Counted from the stretch's first letter, positions 33,994 through 43,531 are shown. The stretch: 64,000 nt of DNA from Roseiflexus castenholzii DSM 13941 (GCF_000017805.1 NC_009767.1:4505001-4569000); one strand, 5' to 3'. The notes: a model not told the origin generated them from the sequence alone. Program-made: numbers and translations.

Positions 33994-34974
33994 ATGGGAT
34001 TTTTCAAACGCATGTTTGGGCGCGGACAGGACGCGCCGCGCAGTGAGGAAGAAGCCAGACAGGAAGAACAGAAGATCGACCGGGCGACTGCGAAAGCACG
34101 CCACGGTCTTTTCGGTCAAATTGCCAGCCTGTTCGCCACCGACGAACCGATCACCGATGAACTATGGGACGACCTCGAAGCGCTGCTGATTCAGGCGGAT
34201 GTCGGCGTCGAAACGACCATGTACCTGGTCAACCGCACGAAGGACCGCTGCAACCGCTACGGCGTCAAACGGGCGCGTGAGGCGCGCGATATGCTGAAGG
34301 CGGAGATGGTGCGCGTGTTGCAGGAACAGGAGCGGCGCCAACCGGTCAATGCGAATCCCTCTATTGTGCTGGTGGTCGGCGTCAATGGTGCAGGCAAAAC
34401 GACCCTGATTGCAAAACTGGCGTATCGCCTGAAGAATCAATTCGGTAAACGCGTGCTGCTGGCGGCAGGTGACACCTTCCGCGCTGCTGCGACCGAGCAA
34501 CTCGAAACCTGGGCGGAACGGGTGGGTGTGCCGGTTATTTCACGCGGTCAGGGCGCCGACCCCGGCGCTGTGGTGTACGATGCCATCGAAGCCGTTAGCG
34601 GCGGCGATTTCGATGTGTTGATCATCGACACTGCCGGGCGCCTGCATGCTAAAACGAACCTGATGCTGGAATTGCAAAAGTTGCGCAATATCATCCGGCG
34701 AAAGTTCCCCGATGCCCCGCACGAGGTGCTGCTGGTTATCGACGCCACAACCGGACAGAATGGTGTGCTTCAGGCGAAATCGTTCTTGAAAGCGGTGGAT
34801 GTGACTGATGTGGCAGTAACGAAACTCGACGGCACTGCCAAGGGGGGGATTGCATTCGCCATCGCGCAGGACATCGAGCGCCCGATCCGTTATGTCGGCA
34901 CTGGCGAGAAAATGACCGATCTGGCGCTCTTCGATGCGGAAACGTTCGTTGAGTCGTTGTTTGCGCAGGATTAA
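33994..34974 (+). CDS. ftsY: Signal recognition particle receptor FtsY
   Basis: A 326-residue SRP GTPase that docks ribosome-SRP complexes at the membrane. The N-terminal 45 residues are charged (FtsY A-domain, short). The N domain follows, then GTPase motifs GVNGAGKTTLIAKLA (G1), DTFRAAATEQL, DTAGRLHAKTNLM and TKLDGTAKGG (G4), ending LALFDAETFVESLF as in other FtsY proteins. GTGGTACAAT shortly upstream could be its -10. First gene of a tight four-gene group ending in glnA. Confidence 0.96.
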   Translation: MGFFKRMFGRGQDAPRSEEEARQEEQKIDRATAKARHGLFGQIASLFATDEPITDELWDDLEALLIQADVGVETTMYLVNRTKDRCNRYGVKRAREARDMLKAEMVRVLQEQERRQPVNANPSIVLVVGVNGAGKTTLIAKLAYRLKNQFGKRVLLAAGDTFRAAATEQLETWAERVGVPVISRGQGADPGAVVYDAIEAVSGGDFDVLIIDTAGRLHAKTNLMLELQKLRNIIRRKFPDAPHEVLLVIDATTGQNGVLQAKSFLKAVDVTDVAVTKLDGTAKGGIAFAIAQDIERPIRYVGTGEKMTDLALFDAETFVESLFAQD

Positions 34975-34999
34975 ACCATGCTGCACCGCGATGTTGACT

Positions 35000-35197
35000 A
35001 TGCCGCTTGAAACGACGAAGTGCCCGGTCTGCGGGCGGAAACTGGCGCTCCAGGAGTACGTGACACCCGGCACGCGCCTGGTCTGCACCGACTGCGAAAG
35101 CAATCTGTATGTTGAAGCGCGCCGTCCGCTGCGCCTGAAACCGGTGCCGGAAGAGGCGACGTACAATGCCAATGATCGCCCTGAGTCGTATGGATAA
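35000..35197 (+). CDS. Small LysW-like zinc-ribbon protein ending in ESYG
   Basis: A 65-residue protein with two CxxC knuckles (KCPVCGRKL and VCTDCESNL) spaced much as in LysW, followed by LYVEARRPLRLKPVPE and a C-terminal PESYG. Architecture and size recall amino-group carrier proteins, but the canonical EDWGE tail is absent. Start is uncertain: ATG at 35000 or 34991, neither with a strong ribosome site; coupling to the ftsY stop at 34974 is likely. It overlaps the next gene by 8 bases. Function unknown. Confidence 0.7.
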   Translation: MPLETTKCPVCGRKLALQEYVTPGTRLVCTDCESNLYVEARRPLRLKPVPEEATYNANDRPESYG

Positions 35198-35642
35198 GGG
35201 CGCGCGATGGTCGTGGTGGTTCGCTCCGATGCGCATGGCGCTGATCGGCATCCTGGCCTCACTGTTCGCATCGGCGTGCATGCTCGTCTCCGGCGATCGC
35301 CTGTCTGCCGATGTGCGCCCTGATGCGGGGAATGTGACCCGCGCCTTCCTTGGCGCTGAGGGGTCGGAAGAATACGCGCTCCCCATCGGCGGCGGCGCGG
35401 CGACGCTGCGAACCATCGTCATCCTTGAGGTGCAACAGGGTGAGATGCGCCTCGAAATGCTGAATCCCGGCGGAAGCGTCGCCTTTGCCGTTCAGAGTCG
35501 CCCCGGCGATCAGGTTTCGCGGGTTGGCGCTGTTCGACTCGATGAAACCGGGACGCTGCGTTACCGCGTTATCACCCGTGGCGCGCGCGATGGCGCATAT
35601 CAGATATTGTATCAGCGAGTGCGGAGTGGGAATGATCAATGA
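35190..35642 (+). CDS. Putative lipoprotein, function unknown
   Basis: A 150-residue protein starting within the end of the zinc-ribbon gene (ATGGATAAGG). It has a signal-type hydrophobic stretch MRMALIGILASLFASACM with a possible lipobox ASAC. The mature part is a small beta-rich domain (TIVILEVQQGEMRLEMLNPGG, GTLRYRVITRG). No family recognised. Its stop overlaps the glnA start by 4 bases (ATGA), so it is co-translated with glnA. Confidence 0.65.
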   Translation: MDKGARWSWWFAPMRMALIGILASLFASACMLVSGDRLSADVRPDAGNVTRAFLGAEGSEEYALPIGGGAATLRTIVILEVQQGEMRLEMLNPGGSVAFAVQSRPGDQVSRVGAVRLDETGTLRYRVITRGARDGAYQILYQRVRSGNDQ

Positions 35643-36973
35643 CGGTCTCTCGTGAAACTGTTCTCAAACAAGCTGCCGAACGGAATGTCGAGTTTGTCAG
35701 CCTTCAGTATACCGACATCGTCGGTATGGTGAAGAATGTCACTATTCCGATATCCGAACTGCCCGATTGCCTCGATCATGGGGTCTGGTTCGACGGCTCA
35801 TCGCTCGAAGGGTTCGCCCGCGTCGCCGAGAGCGATATGTATCTCGTTCCCGATCTTGAAACCTTCGCAATCATTCCGTGGGACGAAGCAGCCGGTTTTG
35901 TCACGGCGCGCATGATCTGCGATGTGCAGACGCCGGAAGGCAAACCGTTCGCCGGCGATCCGCGGTATGCGCTGCGGCGCGCGCTCGATGCCGCGCAGCG
36001 CATGGGCATGACCTTCTACGTCGGTCCAGAAGTTGAGTTTTTTCTGTTCCGCGCCGGTCCCGATGGGCGTCCGGCGCTGATCCCGCACGATGTCGCCGGG
36101 TATTTCGACGCGACGACCGATGCCGCAACGCACATCCGCCGTCGTATGGTGCGCGCGCTCAGCGCCTTCGGCATCGAGGTCGAGGCCACGCACCACGAAG
36201 GCGCGCTCGGTCAGCACGAGATCGATCTGCGACATACCGAAGGGCTGCGCGCCGCCGATCACCTGGTGACGACGCGCGCGACGCTTAAGGCAGTGGCGCA
36301 GCATCACAATCTGTATGCAACGTTCATGCCCAAGCCAATCGCCCATCTGAACGGCAATGGTCTGCATATGCACCTGAGTCTTGCCGATGCAACCAGCGGC
36401 AAGAATCTCTTTTTCGACGCCCACGACCCATACTCCATCTCAAAGCTGGCGCGCCATTTTATCGCCGGGCTGCTGGCGCACGCGCGCGGTATGATCGCCG
36501 TCCTTGCGCCGCTCGTGAATTCGTATAAGCGCCTGGTGCCCGGTTTCGAGGCGCCGGTCTATCTGATCTGGGGGCGCACCAATCGCGCACAGTTGGTGCG
36601 GGTGCCGCGCATCAGCACGAATCGCCCACAGTCGGCGCGGGTGGAGTTGCGCTGTGCCGATCCGTCGTGTAATCCGTACCTGGCGCTGGCGGTCATTCTG
36701 GCTGCCGGTCTCGACGGCATCCGGCGCGAACTGCCGCTGCCACCGCCGGTCGAAGAGGATTTATTCGAGGTCGATCTGCGCGCGCGCCAGTTCGACGTCC
36801 TGCCTTCAACGCTTGGTGTGGCGCTCGAAGAGTTGCAGCGCGACGAGGTGATCACCGAAACCCTTGGTCCGCACATTCTCGAACGCTTCGTCGAGGCGCG
36901 CGCGCGCGAATGGGAAGAGTACAGCCATTCGATCAGCCAGTGGGAACTCGACCGGTATTTGCCGACGTATTAG
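35639..36973 (+). CDS. glnA: Glutamine synthetase, type I
   Basis: A 444-residue enzyme making glutamine from glutamate, ammonia and ATP. VWFDGSSLEGFARVAESDM, GPEVEFFLF, HHEGALGQHEIDL, NGNGLHMHLSL, VNSYKRLVPGFEAPVY and RVELRCADPSCNPYLALA cover the metal, ATP and substrate sites. It has the length of the GSI-alpha group, and the adenylylation Tyr segment of GSI-beta is not seen. Being last in an overlapping group with ftsY is unusual. Confidence 0.94.
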   Translation: MTVSRETVLKQAAERNVEFVSLQYTDIVGMVKNVTIPISELPDCLDHGVWFDGSSLEGFARVAESDMYLVPDLETFAIIPWDEAAGFVTARMICDVQTPEGKPFAGDPRYALRRALDAAQRMGMTFYVGPEVEFFLFRAGPDGRPALIPHDVAGYFDATTDAATHIRRRMVRALSAFGIEVEATHHEGALGQHEIDLRHTEGLRAADHLVTTRATLKAVAQHHNLYATFMPKPIAHLNGNGLHMHLSLADATSGKNLFFDAHDPYSISKLARHFIAGLLAHARGMIAVLAPLVNSYKRLVPGFEAPVYLIWGRTNRAQLVRVPRISTNRPQSARVELRCADPSCNPYLALAVILAAGLDGIRRELPLPPPVEEDLFEVDLRARQFDVLPSTLGVALEELQRDEVITETLGPHILERFVEARAREWEEYSHSISQWELDRYLPTY

Positions 36974-36981
36974 TGTGACAA

Positions 36982-37178
36982 TGAAGGTCGTCATGCCGAG
37001 CGCAGCGCGTCGTCATTCCGAGCGCAGCGAGGAATCTCCTCGCGCAGCGCCACCGTCGTCATGCCGAGCGCAGCGCGTCGTCATTCCGAGCGCAGCGAGG
37101 AATCTCCTCGCGCAGCGCCACCGTCGTCATTCCGAGCGCAGCGCGTCGTCATTCCGAGCGCAGCGAGGAATCTCCTCA
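36982..37178. repeat. Tandem CATTCCGAGCGCAGCG repeats
   Basis: Two and a half units of about 70 bases, each with GTCGTCATGCCGAGCGCAGC or GTCGTCATTCCGAGCGCAGC, then GAGGAATCTCCTCGCGCAGC. The core is shared with the interior of the MITE-like element, but the ATACCAATGAC ends are absent. Confidence 0.8.
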
Positions 37179-37199
37179 TGACTTGAGTGTGTGAGAAGT

Positions 37200-38627
37200 A
37201 TGGCGCCAATTGCGAAACCATCACCGGAACAGACCTATTACCAGCGCGTCGCATGGACGTGGATGCTGGCGTTCTTTGGGTTGTTCTGCGCATTGGTTGC
37301 GGTCGTCGGGTATAGCGGCTGGCGCTCCTATGAGACGGCGACGACGCCGGTTGAGGGGGCGATCCTGCGCAGCCACGTGAACGCTGGCGTTTCGATCCAG
37401 CCGCGCGGTCGCCTGGTTGCCGAGAGTATCGAACGCCTGCCGCCAGAGCGCGATCCCTGCCCCGGTGAACTCGACATTTGCGCAATCGTTGCCGAAGGAA
37501 GCGTCATTCGCACGAAAGCCGAAGCAGGGTATGGACCGGTTGCATCACTGGTTCTTGTGGATCGGACGCAGATCGACTTTTGGGCGCATCCCGATGGCGC
37601 TGAATTGGCGCTTGTCAGTTACCGCGCCACGACATGGCACAACGGGCGCCTGGACGTGACGCTGCGGCAGAATGCGGGATACCTCCGCTATGACATCGCT
37701 GCCGGTCAACCGTATGATCAGGTTGAGTATGTCGTTGAGGTCGGAGATGGGACGCGCATTCGCCTCGATCCCGGCGGAAGTTATTCTGTCAATGTGTTGA
37801 ACGGATCGGCAAGACCCTTGCCGCCTCTCGCTCTTAACGGCGAGCCATTGTGGATCGAAGTCGCTACCCGTTCTGGTCGCGCGATTGTTGACCATCAGGG
37901 CGGATCGGTGGAGGTGCAACCCGGGCAACTGGCGCAGATCGATGCCGCCGGCACGCTTGCTGAACCCGGTGAAGCGCGCTGGGAGTTGATCCGCGATGGC
38001 GGGTTTGAGCAGTACCTGGCGCAGAACCAGTACGATCAGACTTCCCAGACATGGCGCAAATATGCCATTCCGAACGCCCCTGGCATGACTCCTGAAGAGC
38101 ACAACGGGCGGTTTGCCGTTGTGCGCTCCTGTCGCCCGGAAACGCCCGATTTCTGCTCGCCGGACGATCAGGTCGCCATCGGGCAGTTTCGCCGCGATGG
38201 TTTGCAGACCCGTCCGTTTACCGTCGGCATCGAGCAGACGATCGATGCCGATGTGTCGGAGTTTCCGTCGCTACGCCTGACGATGTGGGTGCGAGTACTG
38301 ACCCAGACGGTGCAACTCGCCGGAGTGGCTGGCTCCGAGTGCCCGATCATGGTGCGGATCACGTACAAGCCCACCAGCCCGACCGATCAGGAGTTGAGCC
38401 GCTATTTTTGCATCTATACCGGCAACGGTGAGGTGTCGAACAGTGAAGACGCCGGCGAAATCCGCTATCGGCAGGTGCCGCAGTTTCAGTGGTATCGCCT
38501 GAATGTCGAGTTGCGCGACGACTCGCTCCTGCGCCAGGCGCGCTATATCCAGAGTATTCGCATTGAAGCGCGCGGGCACGATTATCTCTCGGAAGTGACG
38601 GCAATTTCGCTGATCGGCAGGCAGTGA
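37200..38627 (+). CDS. Membrane-anchored FecR-like protein, function unknown
   Basis: A 475-residue single-span protein. The membrane helix is near residues 22-43 (WMLAFFGLFCALVAVVGYSG). The extracellular part contains a FecR-like barrel (GSVIRTKAEAGYGPVASLVL, GGSYSVNVLNGSARPL, GGSVEVQPGQLAQID) and a C-terminal carbohydrate-binding-like sandwich beginning at WELIRDGGFEQYL. GTG at 37191 is an alternative start. It runs into acpS after 4 bases. Confidence 0.65.
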   Translation: MAPIAKPSPEQTYYQRVAWTWMLAFFGLFCALVAVVGYSGWRSYETATTPVEGAILRSHVNAGVSIQPRGRLVAESIERLPPERDPCPGELDICAIVAEGSVIRTKAEAGYGPVASLVLVDRTQIDFWAHPDGAELALVSYRATTWHNGRLDVTLRQNAGYLRYDIAAGQPYDQVEYVVEVGDGTRIRLDPGGSYSVNVLNGSARPLPPLALNGEPLWIEVATRSGRAIVDHQGGSVEVQPGQLAQIDAAGTLAEPGEARWELIRDGGFEQYLAQNQYDQTSQTWRKYAIPNAPGMTPEEHNGRFAVVRSCRPETPDFCSPDDQVAIGQFRRDGLQTRPFTVGIEQTIDADVSEFPSLRLTMWVRVLTQTVQLAGVAGSECPIMVRITYKPTSPTDQELSRYFCIYTGNGEVSNSEDAGEIRYRQVPQFQWYRLNVELRDDSLLRQARYIQSIRIEARGHDYLSEVTAISLIGRQ

Positions 38628-38631
38628 CGGC

Positions 38632-39042
38632 GTGATCTACACCGGCATCGATATTGTTGCAGTAGACCGGATCCGGCGAGCAGTCGAGCGTTGGGGTGAT
38701 CGCTTCATCCAGCGCATCTTTTCGACGGCTGAGACGGCGCTGTGCCACGGACGAACCGAATCGCTGGCGGCGCGCTGGGCTGCTAAGGAAGCGGTCGCCA
38801 AACTCCTCGGCGTCGGTCTGCGCGGCATCGGCGGCGCAGGCGGCGTCGCATTCCACGATATCGAGGCGCTCGCCGACGCCCACGGGCGCCCGATGGTCAT
38901 CCTGCGCGGCGCAGCACAGGCGCGCGCCCGCGAGTTGGGTATCGACAGCATCCGCCTGAGCCTTTCCCACGACCACGGACTGGCAATCGCCATTGCGATC
39001 GCGCTCAGTTCACCGACACCCAGGAGGAGAATGCCGTGGTGA
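38632..39042 (+). CDS. acpS: Holo-[acyl-carrier-protein] synthase
   Basis: A 136-residue phosphopantetheinyl transferase activating the fatty-acid carrier protein. IYTGIDIVAVDRI (metal Asp), RIFSTAETALC, SLAARWAAKEAVAKLLGVGL (metal Glu) and LSLSHDHGLAIAIAI are the family signature. Start is GTG at 38632, 4 bases after the upstream stop. It overlaps the next gene by 7 bases. Confidence 0.93.
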   Translation: MIYTGIDIVAVDRIRRAVERWGDRFIQRIFSTAETALCHGRTESLAARWAAKEAVAKLLGVGLRGIGGAGGVAFHDIEALADAHGRPMVILRGAAQARARELGIDSIRLSLSHDHGLAIAIAIALSSPTPRRRMPW

Positions 39043-39425
39043 GCGTGCGGGGATGTAACCCTATTTCGTGCTTTATCAGCGCGCTGCTCTTTGTCCTGAT
39101 CGGCGCCTGTGTTGGCGGTGTGTTCTTTGTCGTGATACGTTCTATCCGCGACTCAGATGTTGTGCAGGAAGCGCTGGTGCGCGCTGAGCGCGATCCGCAG
39201 GTGGCGGCGGCGCTCGGCGCGCCGCTTGAGGCGGGTTGGTTTCCTATGGGTTCTATAAGCACCGGTGATGGCAGCGGTAACGCCAATCTTACGCTCTCGG
39301 TCGCAGGACCGCGCGGGTCGGGCGAGATGATGATCGAAGCCGTGCACCGTGAGGGCGTGTGGCAGTATCGTCGCCTGATCGTCACCGTCGGCGGCAGACA
39401 AATCGATGTGTTGCGCGAGCAGTAG
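39036..39425 (+). CDS. Coa1-like membrane protein
   Basis: A 129-residue protein with one N-terminal membrane helix (CFISALLFVLIGACVGGVFFVV) and a small domain EALVRAERDPQVAAALGAPL, GWFPMGSIS, GNANLTLSVAGPRGSGEM, WQYRRLIVTVGG. This pattern resembles the Coa1 (cytochrome oxidase assembly) family found widely in bacteria. AGGAGGA at 39022-39028 precedes the GTG start. Assignment is by pattern only. Confidence 0.6.
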   Translation: MVSVRGCNPISCFISALLFVLIGACVGGVFFVVIRSIRDSDVVQEALVRAERDPQVAAALGAPLEAGWFPMGSISTGDGSGNANLTLSVAGPRGSGEMMIEAVHREGVWQYRRLIVTVGGRQIDVLREQ

Positions 39426-40064
39426 GAGATGACCGTTCCCCGTGTCGTTGGTGTACGCCGGTCAGGGGTGATACGTTCAGCCTGCGAGCGCTGCGTCAGG
39501 CGTTCCGCGCTCACCGGTTTCGCTCCCACCCATGCCCTCTCTCGCCGGAGTTTAAGGGCGGACCGAACACCCGCGCGCATCCCGGCACTCCCACCGTGGG
39601 ACCATGGGACAGCCACGCGCGCGGCGCCGGTCTCCCCGATCCCGCGCGCGGGAGCGGGGCGGGAGGTGAGGGGAAAACGGCGCATCTCAACGCCATGCAT
39701 GCCCGCTCTGCTCATACGGGCGATCCGCCCCTGCGCTCGCCGAAAAAAGGCGCGAACGGCTTCCCGGCGGAGGATCGCACAGGCAGACTTCTCAGCCCAT
39801 CCACATCGTGTGGCGTGCAGTTCGGGCATCAGGACGCCATCATCTCCTGGTACAGGATATTGCCTCTTGATGGATTCTGGTCCCGGCTCTTCCTCGACAG
39901 GTGCTGAGTTGTGATACACCTGTCATCTTCAACAACCGCATCTCCCTATACACTGAAAGCGTTGCTGGAGTAACTTCGACAGCGTTCTTCAGCCCGACTC
40001 CGATGAGCAGGCACGCTCCTGAACGGGTACGTCATCACTTTGAACTGCAAGGAGAAGACACGCT
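39426..40064. other. 639-base gap holding a dispersed repeat; no gene seen
   Basis: 39537-39700 matches the segment at 24025-24190: GCGGACCGAACACCCGCGCG, then a CCCACCGTGGGACCATGGG palindrome, then CCCGCGCGCGGGAGCGGGG and GGTGAGGGGAAAACGG, then CCATGCATGCC. The rest (39760-40064) is AT-richer and probably contains the promoter for the DUF1800 gene. Long open frames here are repeat artefacts. Confidence 0.65.
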
Positions 40065-41726
40065 ATGACGTTTTCACGGCGTCGCTTCCTGGGCGCCGGC
40101 GCGACGCTCGCCGGCGCCAGGATGTCAGGTGTTCCCACGCAGGTCACTCCCTCGACACTACCCCCCATTGAACTCATCGCACTCAATCGCATAGCATATG
40201 GACCACGCCCCGGTGATATTGGGCGAGTGCAGGGAATGGGGTTTGCAGCCTATGTCGATGAGCAATTGAATCCGAATGATGCTGATGATGCGTTGTGTAA
40301 CCAGAAGATTGCCGAAGCGCGCCTGCGTATTCAGTACAACGCCGGAATGGGGTATCCCGCAGTCGATGAAATGCGTCCCCTGCGCACGATTGTCGAGAAC
40401 TGGAGTCTCACGCAACTCTGGTCCCTCTCAAAGAATCCAGCGTATCAGGAGCGGATCCGTCCTGTTGAAGAAGTCCGCGCAGCGACGCTGCTCCGCGCGG
40501 TGTACAGCAAATGGCAATTGCGCGAGGTGCTGGTCGAGTTCTGGCACAACCATTTCAATGTCGATGCCTACTCCGACTCGCGCATCAGCGCAACCTGGAC
40601 CCTCTACGACCGCGATGTGATCCGACGGCACTGTCTGGGCAATTTCCGGAGCATGGTGCGGGACGTGGCGAAGAGTATCGCTATGGGGTTCTACCTCGAC
40701 AACGCCTTCAGTCGTGATGGTCCCGCGAATGAGAACTATGCCCGCGAATTGTTCGAACTGCACACGTTGGGACAGGAGAACTATCTCAATCATCTGTACA
40801 ATCGCTGGCGCGACGTTCCTGGCGCACTGGAAGGCAACCCTGTCGGGTACATCGACCAGGACGTGTACGAAGCAGCGCGCGCATTCACCGGCTGGACGAT
40901 TGCCCACGGTCAGACGGTGAGCGGTAATATCCGCCTGCCGGACACCGGTGAGTTCGCCTATGTCGATCTCTGGCACGACAACGCCCAGAAACGGGTGCTT
41001 GCCTTCGAGATCGATCCGAACCAGCCTCCATTGTCGGATGGGGAAACGGTCATTCGCCTGGTGAGCGAGCACCCTGGCACAGCACGCCACATCTGCCGCA
41101 AACTCTGCCGCCGCCTGCTCGCCGATGACCCGCCCGACTCGCTGGTAAATGCACTGGCGAGCGTCTGGCTGACTCACAAGAATGCGCCTGACCAGATTGC
41201 CAGAACGGTGCGCGCCCTGCTACTGTCGGACGAATTCGCCAACACCTTTGGCAGCAAGGTCAAGCGACCGTTCGAGGTAATCGTTTCATTCTTGCGCGCT
41301 ACCAATGCTGATGTCACGCCCAACTCCGGTCTGTTCTGGCAGTTGCAGGAAATGGGGTACCGGATGTTCAACTGGGGACCTCCGACGGGCCACCCAGAGG
41401 AGAGCGCGGCATGGTTGAGCACGAATGGCATGCTGCGACGCTGGAATATCATCAACCAGTTACAGAGTACCTGGCTCAAGGCGGCTACGTTTGATCTACC
41501 GGGTCAGACGCCAGCCGGACTGACCTCACGGCAGATCGTGGAGTTCTGGATTGCGCGCCTGCTGGCGATTGCCCCGCCACCGTCCACGATCAACCGCCTG
41601 GTCGATCTGATGCGCCAGAATGGGTCGGCGGACGCGCCGCCAACCGGCAGCGCCGAAGAGATGACCGACCGCATCAGGAGTGTGGTGACGCTGATTGCGA
41701 TGACGCCTGAGTTTCAACTACGATAG
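40065..41726 (+). CDS. DUF1800 family protein, Tat-type export signal
   Basis: A 553-residue protein. The N-terminus FSRRRFLGAGATLAGA is a twin-arginine signal. The DUF1800 core is visible: LNRIAYGPRPGDI, LVEFWHNHFNVD, YDRDVIRRHCLGNF, NENYARELFELHTLG, EAARAFTGWTI and the C-terminal MGYRMFNWGPPTGHP. The family is usually encoded next to DUF1501, as here, and the pair is suspected to act in the envelope or on a sugar/sulfate polymer, but no activity is established. Confidence 0.88.
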   Translation: MTFSRRRFLGAGATLAGARMSGVPTQVTPSTLPPIELIALNRIAYGPRPGDIGRVQGMGFAAYVDEQLNPNDADDALCNQKIAEARLRIQYNAGMGYPAVDEMRPLRTIVENWSLTQLWSLSKNPAYQERIRPVEEVRAATLLRAVYSKWQLREVLVEFWHNHFNVDAYSDSRISATWTLYDRDVIRRHCLGNFRSMVRDVAKSIAMGFYLDNAFSRDGPANENYARELFELHTLGQENYLNHLYNRWRDVPGALEGNPVGYIDQDVYEAARAFTGWTIAHGQTVSGNIRLPDTGEFAYVDLWHDNAQKRVLAFEIDPNQPPLSDGETVIRLVSEHPGTARHICRKLCRRLLADDPPDSLVNALASVWLTHKNAPDQIARTVRALLLSDEFANTFGSKVKRPFEVIVSFLRATNADVTPNSGLFWQLQEMGYRMFNWGPPTGHPEESAAWLSTNGMLRRWNIINQLQSTWLKAATFDLPGQTPAGLTSRQIVEFWIARLLAIAPPPSTINRLVDLMRQNGSADAPPTGSAEEMTDRIRSVVTLIAMTPEFQLR

Positions 41727-41734
41727 AGGAGCAC

Positions 41735-43054
41735 ATGACACTCTCACGACGCAACTTTGTAGTCGGGTGCAGCGCAGCAATTGCCGCGCTGACCGGCGGC
41801 GCCGTCCGCGGTCTGGCATTTGCGCAGCCGGGAGATACAACCCACCGCGATATTCTGGTGGTCGTTTTCCTGCGCGGAGGGTGCGACGGTCTCAGCCTAG
41901 TCGCGCCGGTGAACGATCCGTTCTACCGTGGAGCGCGTGGCGATCTGCGGGTCGAGGAAAGCGGACAGAACGCCGGGCTGCGCTTCGGCAACCCGATCCC
42001 GGGAGCCGATTTTCGCCTGCACCCACGCGCCACGCCGCTGCTGTCGCTCTATATTAATCGCTCGCTGGCGATTGTGCATGCATGTGGACTGAGAAATGGC
42101 ACTCGCAGCCACTTCGAAGCGATGGACTATATGGAAGGCGGGATTCCAGAGAGCGGTGTTCCAGCCAATGGCTGGCTCGCGCGCTACCTGAACGGCATCA
42201 ACGCCAGCGGTTACTTGCCAGCAGTCTCAGCCAGCGCGCGCATTCCATTCTCGATGACCGGGTTCAACGACGCGGCGGCGCTAACCGATCCGGGCGCATT
42301 CAACCTGAGCTGGAACTCATGGCGCTACCGCTCACAACTCGACCAGGCGCTCGACTCGTTCTACTCCGGCGACTCGCCTGTGCAGCGGGCAGGACGCACC
42401 ACGCTGACGACGATTGCCCGGATCAATGAACGCCTGCCGCGCGATTCACAAGGCAGGGTTATCCCCTACACGCCGGAGAACGGCGCCGTTTATCCGGGAG
42501 GGCGCGGCGCCAGCCTGGGCAGTGCCCTGCGCACCGTCGCCGGTTTGATTAAAATGGATGTCGGGCTGATCGCAGCAACCGTCGACTATGGCGGATGGGA
42601 CACGCATGAAGGGCAGAGCTGGATCTTTCCCGAACTGGTTGCCGGGCTTTCTGAGGCGCTCTATGCCTTCTACAACGATCTCTGGCGCTATCACCACCGG
42701 CTGACGATTGTGGTGATGAGCGAGTTTGGGCGGCGGCTCAAAGCCAACCGCAGCAGCGGCACCGACCACGGGCATGGCAATGTGATGCTGGCGCTTGGCG
42801 AAGGAATCCGTGGCGGGAAGATGTACGGCGTTTGGCCCGGACTGGCAACTGAGCAACTCGACAATGGCGTTGATCTGGCGATCACTACTGACTATCGCGC
42901 GGTGCTGTCAGAAATCCTGGTCAAGCGTGGCGGACACCAGGCGGTCGATCAGGTGTTTCCCGGTTTCAGCGGCTCACCGCTCGGTCTCGCCTATGCTCCC
43001 GGCGAGACGATTGAACGACCACAGCGGGTGAACCTGCCACTGGTGACGCGCTGA
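41735..43054 (+). CDS. DUF1501 family protein, Tat-type export signal
   Basis: A 439-residue protein with a Tat signal (LSRRNFVVGCSAAIAALTGG). VVVFLRGGCDGLSLVAP, DYMEGGIPESG, DYGGWDTHEGQ, VVMSEFGRRLKANRSSGTDHGHGN and MYGVWPGL are the DUF1501 landmarks, which relate it to the sulfatase/alkaline phosphatase fold with metal-binding His/Asp. It starts 8 bases after the DUF1800 stop, with GAGG before the ATG. Confidence 0.9.
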   Translation: MTLSRRNFVVGCSAAIAALTGGAVRGLAFAQPGDTTHRDILVVVFLRGGCDGLSLVAPVNDPFYRGARGDLRVEESGQNAGLRFGNPIPGADFRLHPRATPLLSLYINRSLAIVHACGLRNGTRSHFEAMDYMEGGIPESGVPANGWLARYLNGINASGYLPAVSASARIPFSMTGFNDAAALTDPGAFNLSWNSWRYRSQLDQALDSFYSGDSPVQRAGRTTLTTIARINERLPRDSQGRVIPYTPENGAVYPGGRGASLGSALRTVAGLIKMDVGLIAATVDYGGWDTHEGQSWIFPELVAGLSEALYAFYNDLWRYHHRLTIVVMSEFGRRLKANRSSGTDHGHGNVMLALGEGIRGGKMYGVWPGLATEQLDNGVDLAITTDYRAVLSEILVKRGGHQAVDQVFPGFSGSPLGLAYAPGETIERPQRVNLPLVTR

Positions 43055-43060
43055 TTGTTA

Positions 43061-43483
43061 CTATTCGCCGATAATCTTTATCAGCACACGTTTGCGCCGC
43101 TGACCGTCGAACTCACCGTAGAACACCTCTTCCCATGGTCCGAGGTCGAGCTTGCCGTCGGTGATCGCCAGCACCACCTCGCGCCCCATGATGGTGCGTT
43201 TCAGGTGCGCGTCGGCGTTGTCTTCGCCGGTATCGTTGTGGCGATACTGTGAGATCGGCGCATGCGGCGCAAGTTTTTCCAGCCAATGCTCGAAATCGTG
43301 CCATAACCCGGATTCGTTGTCATTGACAAAAACGCTGGCGGTGATGTGCATGGCGTTAACCAGGCACAATCCCTCACGCACTCCCGATTTGCGCACGGCT
43401 GCCGCGACCTGATCGGTAATGCGCACAAACGCTACCCGTGTGGGGGTGTTGAACCAGAGTTCCTCACGGTATGAGCGCATCAC
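43061..43483 (-). CDS. YjbQ family protein (UPF0047)
   Basis: A 140-residue protein with LCLVNAMHITASVFVNDNE, HNDTGEDNADAHLKRTIMG and LGPWEEVFYGEFDG, the full UPF0047 signature; length is as usual. Members have weak thiamin-phosphate synthase activity reported, but the true role is open. Convergent with DUF1501, 6 bases apart. Confidence 0.9.
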   Translation of the reverse strand: MMRSYREELWFNTPTRVAFVRITDQVAAAVRKSGVREGLCLVNAMHITASVFVNDNESGLWHDFEHWLEKLAPHAPISQYRHNDTGEDNADAHLKRTIMGREVVLAITDGKLDLGPWEEVFYGEFDGQRRKRVLIKIIGE

Positions 43484-43531
43484 TGTTCCTCCGCATGCTA
43501 TCGGCGCATATGTTCGCGCGATCAGCGCCTG

